From positions 1-26,490 of IMG/VR virus record IMGVR_UViG_3300032722_000102: a stretch of 26,490 nt of DNA, one strand, 5' to 3'. The notes beneath the pieces are model-generated. The model ran no database searches, had not been told where the DNA came from, and saw only the letters and a list, made by a program, of their open reading frames with translations. The translations under genes were made by a program, and so were the position numbers. Source of the DNA: a virus. Of this stretch, positions 20,621 through 26,490 are shown piece by piece. The number at the start of each line of letters is the position of its first letter. The first letter of the stretch is position 1.

Positions 20621-23127
20621 TCTTCAGTGCCTCCTTCAGGGGTTTGGTGTTGCTGTAAAAGATTAGTCTGGTGCTTAAACAAATCCGCCGCGGTATCTAT
20701 CTGTTTGTGCTTATCCTTTTGAGCAATATCTGCAACTTTCAAAAGGCCTTGTGTAGCATTAGTACGGAAGGTATCGTGGTGCATTTGTTGCTTATCAATA
20801 AAGTCTGTAGCAACGCCAACAGCTTTTTGCACTTTTTCACTATGCATTTGCTGTGCCTTAAGTTGCAGTTCTTGTTCACGGAATGCATTATCAGCTGCGT
20901 CTTTTGCTTTCTTGCGTTCAAGTTCACCTTGTTTAACTTGCTGATCAATTAACTGTGCTTGTAGAACAGGGTCTTGGGCATTTTGCTGTGCTTGTTGCTG
21001 AGCAGCTGTAGCTTGGCTTTGGGCCAATACTTGTGGGGCAGCTTGGGCGACCAAACGAGAAATCTGAACTTCAAGGCTTTGTGGGATATCGTCTTCTGGA
21101 TCAGGTAACGGAGCGCCCAAGGCAGCTTCGATCTTAGCTCTATAAGCGTATCCAAGGTGTTCTGCAATATGTGATTCCATTGCAGCTTGAATGGCTTGTG
21201 CCTGTGGGTTCTGCCCAATCAACTGCATAATTAACGGGTCTTGCATAGCAGAAGTGTGGACCTTAATGTGCGCTTCGTGGTCCTGATACATAAACGCTTT
21301 CATTGGCTTACCTTTAAGGGCGGCCATATTTTCTGCTACAGGGTCACGGGGCTTCTGGTCATCATCCAAAGGAACAAGTTTGTCGGCATTCTTAATACCA
21401 ATAACATCAAGCATTTGCCGATGTAGCTGTGGAAGATTGTAGATTTGTGGTGCTGATTGCGCAAGCTGAATAACGGCTTGGTATTGGACTACCCGTTGTG
21501 ACAACGTAGCTGCATTAGGGTCTGAAACTGGGATTACATCAACCAAACTGTAGTCAGATTTTTTGGCAGAAACAGGGCCTTCTTCTGGTTCGTAGTTATA
21601 GTCTTCTTCAGTATAGTCGCGGATAATACCGGCTAGCAGTTTTAGTTCTTGGCGAAGTGCATAATGCACACGAGCCTGAACCGCGCTCATTACTTTCAGC
21701 GTTCTTTCCAGAATAGCCAATGTTGTACCGACAGGTGCGTTGGCTGACATGTCAGCAACTTGCATATCAGAAGTAGACGCAAAGCGACGACCTTCTTCAA
21801 TAATCTTATCCATCAAACCAGCTAATACTGCAGATGGCTCTTTGTAAGGAAGTGGCAGAATGTTGTCACGGATTGAACCAGAACCAACGTCAACGTCACG
21901 GAACTCGCCCGGCGCTATAGGAGTATCGTCGCCTTTGATTCTTAATCCGCGAGACTTAAGGCCACCTGGTAAATTGGAAAGAGTACCGGCATCAACCAAC
22001 TGACGCAAAATAGAAGTGGCTGACTTAGCAAATCCACCAATAAGGTGAAAAAGACCAAAGCCATAAGCGCCATATCCGGGGATGTATTGGTAATGTACGA
22101 AATGCTGCCTTTTAAGTTTAAGGTCATCATCTTCTTTCCAGTTTCTGCGAATTGCCAGAATCTTGTTTGAGCCGCGAATTAATGTAACTACGTAAGGCAG
22201 AGCAATTCCAGTTTTCTCTCCGTCTTCTTCATCTTCATAACCGGGCAAGTCTAAATCGACGTGGCACTCATACAACTCGTAGCGCTCGTCATGGGTTGCA
22301 GTAAATCCTGTTTCTTTGTCTTTCTTTTCCTGAATCTCTGTACGGAAACGCTGTGGCTCACCAACATCAATATCACGGTAAAAGCCAGCGTACATTAGTT
22401 TGGTCAGCTCATTCTTAGTCTTATACATGCGGTGCGTTACACGGTAGCATGATGCAATCTCACTGGCGCCATATGGAAGAATAATGTCTTCAGCAGGAAT
22501 AAAAATAGAAATCTGACGGCCAATACTTGGGTCGTAATAAACCTTCTTAAAAGCAGAACCAGCAGATGGTAAGTTCCATAGCATGCGTTCATGCTCATTA
22601 CGGAACTCAGGCATCTTTTCAGTCAGCTGGTAGTTCATGTCTTCTTCTACGCGCTGAGCAGCTTCAATTTTTTCTTGGCTATCTTTACCAATAATTGCCG
22701 CTTTAACTGGGCCTGACGCTGGGAAAGTTTCCATAATTGTTTCGGACTGGAAACGTACAACTGCTTCTGTAATCATTGGGTGGAATACACCACAAGCGCC
22801 ATCCCAAGGTTCTACGCGTTCTTCAAACTTCAGGCCAAGCAAAGTAATACCGTCTTTGTACATCTTCTCCCAGTCTTTGCGGGAGTTCAGGTCATTATCA
22901 ATATCGCCAGCTAATTCGGAAGCTAGACTCTCTAGCTCGCCTTCATCCATTTCTTCCGCTAAGTTAGTATCAAACTCTGGGTCTTCGGCTGGCTCAATAT
23001 CAATTTCCATACCGTCAATGCCAATATGAACGGCCTCCGGGTCTTCGATTTCAATTTCTAAATCGGGTTGCCCATCTTCTTCTTGTAATCCTTGCGGAGC
23101 ACGGTATAAACTTTTGTCGACTGCCAT
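20617..23127 (-). CDS. Portal protein
   Basis: This 836-aa protein is in the range of large podovirus portals. The first 70 residues are acidic. The region about 80-330 contains KDGITLLGLKFEERVEPWDG, EFRNEHERMLWNLPSAGSAF and IFIPAEDIILPYGA, sequences typical of the portal wing and stem entry in environmental podovirus-like phages. A central helical part follows (ASTSDMQVADMSANAPVGTT, then LAILERTLKVMSAVQARVHY). The C-terminal part (about 640-836) is Gln/Ala/Lys-rich helix, likely a crown or barrel. It is the channel for DNA entry, lies downstream of terminase as expected, and begins eight bases after the 2OG gene. Confidence 0.85.
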   Translation of the reverse strand: MAVDKSLYRAPQGLQEEDGQPDLEIEIEDPEAVHIGIDGMEIDIEPAEDPEFDTNLAEEMDEGELESLASELAGDIDNDLNSRKDWEKMYKDGITLLGLKFEERVEPWDGACGVFHPMITEAVVRFQSETIMETFPASGPVKAAIIGKDSQEKIEAAQRVEEDMNYQLTEKMPEFRNEHERMLWNLPSAGSAFKKVYYDPSIGRQISIFIPAEDIILPYGASEIASCYRVTHRMYKTKNELTKLMYAGFYRDIDVGEPQRFRTEIQEKKDKETGFTATHDERYELYECHVDLDLPGYEDEEDGEKTGIALPYVVTLIRGSNKILAIRRNWKEDDDLKLKRQHFVHYQYIPGYGAYGFGLFHLIGGFAKSATSILRQLVDAGTLSNLPGGLKSRGLRIKGDDTPIAPGEFRDVDVGSGSIRDNILPLPYKEPSAVLAGLMDKIIEEGRRFASTSDMQVADMSANAPVGTTLAILERTLKVMSAVQARVHYALRQELKLLAGIIRDYTEEDYNYEPEEGPVSAKKSDYSLVDVIPVSDPNAATLSQRVVQYQAVIQLAQSAPQIYNLPQLHRQMLDVIGIKNADKLVPLDDDQKPRDPVAENMAALKGKPMKAFMYQDHEAHIKVHTSAMQDPLIMQLIGQNPQAQAIQAAMESHIAEHLGYAYRAKIEAALGAPLPDPEDDIPQSLEVQISRLVAQAAPQVLAQSQATAAQQQAQQNAQDPVLQAQLIDQQVKQGELERKKAKDAADNAFREQELQLKAQQMHSEKVQKAVGVATDFIDKQQMHHDTFRTNATQGLLKVADIAQKDKHKQIDTAADLFKHQTNLLQQHQTPEGGTEE

Positions 23128-23135
23128 AATATGTC

Positions 23136-23684
23136 CTATTTAAAAGCTGGACCAGTTGCCCAGCATGTTGCTGTGTATCGTTTGCCTTTAGTAACTTCGG
23201 TAACGCGGTGCTCTAAAACGGAAGGAAAAATAATTATGCTTCCTTGTGGCAGCTTAGGATTTAGATTTGGGTTTATGGCCAGTTCTAAATTACCGCCTTC
23301 AAAACTATCCGGATTACTTAAGAATGCTATAGCCGATAGTTTACGCTGTTTATTCGCTTTATCGGGTGGAAAACTATCAATATGCCATTTATAATGTCCG
23401 CCGTTCTGGTATTTGGCTATCTGAATATCCTCTACCCCATCAATATCAAAGCGCCAATCTATCTTATTTACGGCGTTTATGTGGGTTTGAAGTACGCAAC
23501 CAATGATGCTCATGGGCGTTAGGAACGCTATATCTGTTTTACGAGTGGGATTTTCCACACGGTTTTCTTGGTCGCGCCCAACTTTGGCATTGTGCGCTTG
23601 ATCCCAAGGTGTAGTTTTAATGATGTATTCGCACATAGAACGTGGAATAACTTTCTCGGAGACGTAGTAGTAGTTGTTTAGCAT
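23136..23684 (-). CDS. 2OG-Fe(II) oxygenase (PKHD/prolyl hydroxylase-like)
   Basis: This is a 182-aa protein. Residues 97-103 read HYKWHID, giving the HxD iron-binding pair (H101, D103). About 150-170 read IIIFPSVLEHRVTEVTKGKRY, supplying the distal iron His (H159) and the 2-oxoglutarate-binding Arg (R169). FEGGNLEL lies between them, as expected in the double-stranded beta helix. All core residues are present, so it should be active. Such enzymes oxidise a C-H bond using O2 and 2-oxoglutarate; the substrate is unknown. It sits between large terminase and portal, sharing one base with the upstream gene (TAATG). Confidence 0.82.
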   Translation of the reverse strand: MLNNYYYVSEKVIPRSMCEYIIKTTPWDQAHNAKVGRDQENRVENPTRKTDIAFLTPMSIIGCVLQTHINAVNKIDWRFDIDGVEDIQIAKYQNGGHYKWHIDSFPPDKANKQRKLSAIAFLSNPDSFEGGNLELAINPNLNPKLPQGSIIIFPSVLEHRVTEVTKGKRYTATCWATGPAFK

Positions 23685-23971
23685 TATTTTGTTTTAGCTT
23701 GGTCTTCTAGTTCAAGGATCTTTATTTTTAGTTCGCGCACTTGGTCTTCTAAAGCAAAATTATGCTTAGCGACTTCTTCAACAAACTCAACCATTTTAGG
23801 GTAAACCCGCAGCGCTTCGTACGCAAACGCATCTTGCCAGTCTTTAAGAGTCTTACCATCGTTAGCTGTTCTAACATTTTTAAGCATTATCAGCTGGTCG
23901 CCGTACGCCTCAATACGTTTAGCCCGTTCAACGGCTTTATATAAAATCTCTAGTTTGCTTAGCATGTACAT
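23684..23971 (-). CDS. Small coiled-coil protein between terminase and oxygenase
   Basis: This 95-aa protein is all-helical, with a C-terminal coiled-coil stretch (LEDQVRELKIKILELEDQ) and a middle with DWQDAFAYEALRVYPKMV. The ATG overlaps the terminase stop by one base (TGATG) and AAGGAG lies nine bases upstream. No family is recognised. It may be a packaging accessory or a partner of the neighbouring oxygenase; this is inferred from the packing only. Confidence 0.55.
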   Translation of the reverse strand: MYMLSKLEILYKAVERAKRIEAYGDQLIMLKNVRTANDGKTLKDWQDAFAYEALRVYPKMVEFVEEVAKHNFALEDQVRELKIKILELEDQAKTK

Positions 23972-25488
23972 CAGTAGTAGCTCCTTCTCCGTCTATACTG
24001 CGCTGATTCTTCCGCCATATCAGAACTTAATGTTACAAACCCGCCCTGCCTATAGCGTAGCAAGGCTTGAGATACCGTATCCACATAGTCATCATGCTCG
24101 CCTACAGGGAACGCGGCAACTTCCTCAATCACATCTTTAGCCCAACGACGGTCAGGCGCCCACACAGCTCCAGAGGCAAACAAGTCACTGATTGCATTTA
24201 CACGGGCGATTTTATCATTACCTCGGCTTGGGTTGGTTTCTTGCACAGGTATGCCCATGCGTCTAAGTTCTTGAATCAACGGAGCACCAGACGCTTTTTT
24301 CTCGATGATGAACGCATCAGGGTCCCATTCTTTCCAGTGTTTGTACGCCGTAGCTTTTAGTTCTGGGAACGTCATCCGGTCTTTGAACGCATCTAATAGA
24401 ATCAACTGAGGGGCATTGCCTTCCTCCTCGTTGTACCAAACACCCCATGTTGTGCAGGCGCTATAGTCCGATGTGGTCTTAACTTCAAACGCCGTATCCC
24501 ATGACTGGATCACAAACTCAACGTCCGGTGGGGTTTCTTTCTCCCATATGCGCCAGTCACTTCTTTTAATCACGGCGCTTGTATCGCCTGTGGGGTTCTG
24601 CATGTACTGCGCGTTCCAGTACCGTGGGTCCATCTGAAGTTTTTTAGCTTCTAACTGCTCGAGTGGCCACTGCTCAGGCCAAAGACTTTTTCCGCTAGGC
24701 AGGATGGCTGGCAGCTCAACAACTTCCCAAGGTTCTGCTTCCGGGTTTTGTATAGTGAAGTTCACTAGCCGCCCAGTTAAATCTACCAAAGACCAGCGCG
24801 TCATAATAACAATGATCGCACCCCCCGGCATTAGTCGCTGCAAGGGACCGGTTTGAAACCAGCTCCACGCATTATCAAAGGTAGCTCTACTATTCGCTTT
24901 AATGTCTTGCTCGGAGTGGGGGTCATCAATAACGAACAAATCAGCACCACGACCGGCAAGAGCGCCGCCAACACCAACAGCGTAATACTGACCACCAGCT
25001 CCCGTCGACCACTTACCTGCTGCTTTTTGGTCGTCCGCGACAACCGTGTTCGGAAACACCTCTTTATATTCTTCGGATTCAATTAAATTCCTCACTCTTC
25101 GACCAAAGTCTTCAGACAAGCCCGCCGTATGCGTAGCCATAATGATTTTTTTAGTGGGGTCCTGGCCTAGATAGAACGCCGGAAACAGATAAGACGAGAA
25201 CTCAGACTTACCCATACGCGGTGCGATGTTAATAATCACCCGTTTTTTCTTGCCAGCCAATACGTCTTCAAAAATTTTAGCCAACTTGCGGTGGTGGGGC
25301 CCTACTTTAAACCCCGGATATACGTGTTTTGCAAAATCAATCGGATCTTGCTGGGCTTTTTTAAGACTGGCTCGGTTTTCCTGCTCTTCTAAGTCTGCTA
25401 AGAACATCGCTTTCTCAACAGTCGTCATGTCTTTGAGCGCCATCTGTGCAGCTAACGCTTCTTCTGGGGTTAAATAGTCCAGTTTCAT
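23971..25488 (-). CDS. terL: Terminase large subunit
   Basis: This 505-aa ATPase/nuclease drives DNA into the procapsid. About 82-95 hold IINIAPRMGKSEFSS, a Walker A of the P-R-x-G-K-S type (residues 90-95, R91 and K94). About 184-192 hold LFVIDDPHS, the Walker B with catalytic acid D188/D189. MTRW (229-232) is the coupling motif. The C-terminal RNase H-like nuclease has D331 (QSWDTAF), E396 (FIIEKKASG) and D466/D467/D470 (EHDDYVDTVSQAL). All motifs are intact. The start ATG overlaps the small-subunit stop by four bases (ATGA), showing coupling. Confidence 0.95.
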   Translation of the reverse strand: MKLDYLTPEEALAAQMALKDMTTVEKAMFLADLEEQENRASLKKAQQDPIDFAKHVYPGFKVGPHHRKLAKIFEDVLAGKKKRVIINIAPRMGKSEFSSYLFPAFYLGQDPTKKIIMATHTAGLSEDFGRRVRNLIESEEYKEVFPNTVVADDQKAAGKWSTGAGGQYYAVGVGGALAGRGADLFVIDDPHSEQDIKANSRATFDNAWSWFQTGPLQRLMPGGAIIVIMTRWSLVDLTGRLVNFTIQNPEAEPWEVVELPAILPSGKSLWPEQWPLEQLEAKKLQMDPRYWNAQYMQNPTGDTSAVIKRSDWRIWEKETPPDVEFVIQSWDTAFEVKTTSDYSACTTWGVWYNEEEGNAPQLILLDAFKDRMTFPELKATAYKHWKEWDPDAFIIEKKASGAPLIQELRRMGIPVQETNPSRGNDKIARVNAISDLFASGAVWAPDRRWAKDVIEEVAAFPVGEHDDYVDTVSQALLRYRQGGFVTLSSDMAEESAQYRRRRSYY

Positions 25489-26171
25489 TCGTCGGTGTCG
25501 TCAATGTGTTGTTTTGGCGCAACAATTTTCTCTACAACTTCAATTTCATCGACTTCTACCACCTCAGCCTTGCCCATGTACTTAGCCAACTTCTCCCGAA
25601 TGCGCTTTTCCAAATCTTCATCAGACACTTCTGTGCTTTTTACTTCAACGCGATCTGTAAACAGGGCAACTTCTGTTACCTTCCCAAGCAACTCCAAAGC
25701 TTTTAATCTGATTCGGGCATCAGGGTGGTCAGTTTCTTTTACTATTTTTGCTACGCTCATTGAACGTAGCTCGTTGGCCTGCTTTACAAACTCCCACTGA
25801 TACCCCGTCACCATAGCTACGGCATTAACAATTTCTTCTGGGGCTTGTAAGTTAAGCAGTTGGTTTTTTGCGTCGGGGGAATTAGTTGTTAGGGCCGCAA
25901 ACGCGTTGGCCACTTGTTGTTCCTGCGCTTTTGATAAGACTTCTTGGTCTTCTTCTTCGGAGGCAAACTGATTTAACCAGTCCGCCGTTTGCTTTTGCGC
26001 TCCAAGAGTTTGGGGCGCGTTGATTTTTTCTAAAGGTACGAAGCCCCCAGCATCTGACTGAACGTCAGGAGTAAAATCGGCTTCATCTGCTGAAACTAGG
26101 TGTTCTAGTAACAAAACTGTATTCCCTTTGGTTGCGTGGTTGGGGTCACGAATGTGTGTAGTATAGTACAC
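25485..26171 (-). CDS. Probable terminase small subunit
   Basis: The frame is open to a GTG at 26171 (228 aa), but no Shine-Dalgarno precedes it and a -10-like TATACTA overlaps its first codons. A TTG at 26114 with AAAGGG nine bases upstream is a reasonable alternative, giving about 209 aa. The protein is mostly helical and acidic. The centre has MVTGYQWEFVKQANELRSMS, then DHPDARIRLKALELLGKVTE and DRVEVKST, a helical pattern recognised from small terminase subunits and placed directly before terL. Small terminases bind pac/cos DNA and regulate terL. The assignment rests mostly on this position. Confidence 0.65.
   Translation of the reverse strand: MYYTTHIRDPNHATKGNTVLLLEHLVSADEADFTPDVQSDAGGFVPLEKINAPQTLGAQKQTADWLNQFASEEEDQEVLSKAQEQQVANAFAALTTNSPDAKNQLLNLQAPEEIVNAVAMVTGYQWEFVKQANELRSMSVAKIVKETDHPDARIRLKALELLGKVTEVALFTDRVEVKSTEVSDEDLEKRIREKLAKYMGKAEVVEVDEIEVVEKIVAPKQHIDDTDE
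26159..26165 (-). promoter_or_regulatory. Putative leftward promoter -10 for the packaging/head operon
   Basis: On the minus strand the sequence reads CTATACTAC, with TATACT as -10. The same nine bases occur at the extended -10 upstream of the HNH gene at 16.4 kb. No good -35 is seen. It overlaps the earliest possible terS start codon, favouring the later TTG start if real. Confidence 0.4.
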
Positions 26172-26187
26172 TTTTTTAGTTTTGCGT

Positions 26188-26194
26188 TATACTA
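26188..26194 (+). promoter_or_regulatory. Putative rightward promoter -10, mirror of the leftward one
   Basis: TATACTA on the plus strand is the exact inverted copy of 26159-26165, so the two -10-like boxes face apart with 22 bases between them. A rightward start near 26201 would give a short transcript that meets a terminator by 26295. Confidence 0.3.
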
Positions 26195-26200
26195 TGCGCA

Positions 26201-26295
26201 CGTATGGCTTTTCCTCCTTCGTTTGGGTCGTACGTAAATCTCCTTTGTTGTGATGGTTTAGCCCCCGGACTTAAAACGCCCGGGGGTTTTTTTTT
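26201..26295 (+). ncRNA. Candidate short rightward RNA ending at a strong terminator
   Basis: Between the rightward TATACTA and the terminator at 26262-26295 there is no protein-like ORF on the plus strand. A transcript would be about 95 nt, with pyrimidine stretches CCTCC (26213-26217) and TCTCC (26239-26243, reading atctcc), both complementary to Shine-Dalgarno sequences, and a 3' hairpin with a U-run. This is a small-RNA layout but is not proven; the stretch is also complementary to a possible terS leader. Confidence 0.25.
26262..26295 (+). terminator. Strong rho-independent terminator, rightward
   Basis: CCCCCGG (26262-26268) pairs with CCGGGGG (26280-26286) across an 11-base loop, and nine Ts follow (26287-26295). 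On the minus strand no U-run follows, so it works mainly for rightward transcription. Its T-run abuts the stop codon of the leftward 43-aa ORF. Confidence 0.8.
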
Positions 26296-26425
26296 ATTTG
26301 GCTTTTGGTTTTACGTATTGCTTTAAAGAAGAAATAAAGTGGTCTAGCCAAAACTGGTTACCTTGCGCAACAGCCTCAACTGTATCAATCCATTTCTTTA
26401 CCGCGGCTACATATTCGTCGTACAT
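26294..26425 (-). CDS. Small 43-aa ORF upstream of the terminase genes
   Basis: This ORF reads MYDEYVAAVKKWIDTVEAVA, continues QGNQFWLDHFISSLKQYVKP and ends KAK. AAGGA lies six bases before the ATG. The sequence is protein-like: an amphipathic helix with aromatic residues (W12, F25, W26, F30, Y37), unlike the shadow frames. No family is recognised. It lies about 120 bases upstream of terS with a hairpin between, so it may be the last gene of another leftward operon that begins beyond the window. Confidence 0.5.
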   Translation of the reverse strand: MYDEYVAAVKKWIDTVEAVAQGNQFWLDHFISSLKQYVKPKAK

Positions 26426-26490
26426 ATCGTTTCCTTTTAGTTATGGGGTACCCCCCGTTGATATATGCCTATTTTAGTTTGTTTTATTGT

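Noticed and set aside
26195-26250. Two strong Shine-Dalgarno-like sequences (AAAGGAGA, AAGGAGG) on the minus strand before terS
   Set aside because: No suitably spaced ATG or GTG opens more than a few codons, so no gene is called; they are noted as the complement of the candidate small RNA.
26204-26340. Rightward ORF MAFPPSFGSY... through the terminator
   Set aside because: It runs through a strong hairpin and T-run and encodes poly-Phe; no ribosome-binding site precedes it.
26446-26457. GGGGTACCCC palindrome near the right edge
   Set aside because: A ten-base palindrome with no repeat elsewhere or supporting context; probably chance.

Overview
This window looks like the virion-morphogenesis and lysis part of a tailed double-stranded DNA phage with a Gram-negative bacterial host. 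It is most like the short-tailed (podovirus-like) phages common in freshwater and marine metagenomes. The evidence is a complete packaging and head module (small and large terminase, large portal, scaffold, capsid), two connector/adaptor-type proteins, tail fibres and a spanin pair, with no tape-measure or tail-tube gene. The spanins, which act on an outer membrane, point to a Gram-negative host. The host genus cannot be read from the sequence. No rRNA, tRNA, CRISPR, integrase or insertion sequence was seen.

Almost everything is transcribed leftward (minus strand), so the gene order reads from the right end to the left. From 26.4 to 20.4 kb: a 43-aa ORF, a probable divergent promoter region, small and large terminase, a small coiled-coil protein, a 2OG-Fe(II) oxygenase, and the portal with a small partner. 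From 20.4 to 16.4 kb: a GroES-like co-chaperonin, an HNH nuclease, scaffold, two conserved virion-associated genes and the major capsid protein, closed by a strong terminator. From 16.4 to 14.6 kb lies an accessory island: an HNH gene with its own extended -10 promoter, a small acidic protein, and two genes on the opposite strand (GNAT acetyltransferase and a second type of HNH protein). From 14.6 to 13.3 kb are two beta-rich virion proteins.

From 13.35 to 10.9 kb there is a tightly packed series of eight or nine small genes, mostly overlapping by 1 to 8 bp. Several share a Lys/Gly motif (KKGGKV and variants). From 10.9 to 7.0 kb: a gp4-like connector, a zinc-ribbon protein, two small basic proteins, a second adaptor and beta-rich tail proteins. 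From 7.0 to 1.0 kb: two very large repetitive beta-structured fibre proteins, the second with a glycine-rich putative receptor-binding tip, and their small companions. From 1.0 kb to the left edge: a cupin-like protein, a holin-like membrane protein and an overlapping-frame spanin pair. A further gene starts at the edge.

The most interesting points are the GroES-like gene embedded in the head operon; the KKGGKV small-protein cluster; three different beta-modules, at least two apparently inserted into connector proteins; an (Asn-Ala-Thr)n microsatellite in the fibre; the opposite-strand GNAT/HNH cargo; and a possible divergent promoter with a small RNA next to the terminase genes. All functional names rest on motif recognition by eye; no database search was possible.
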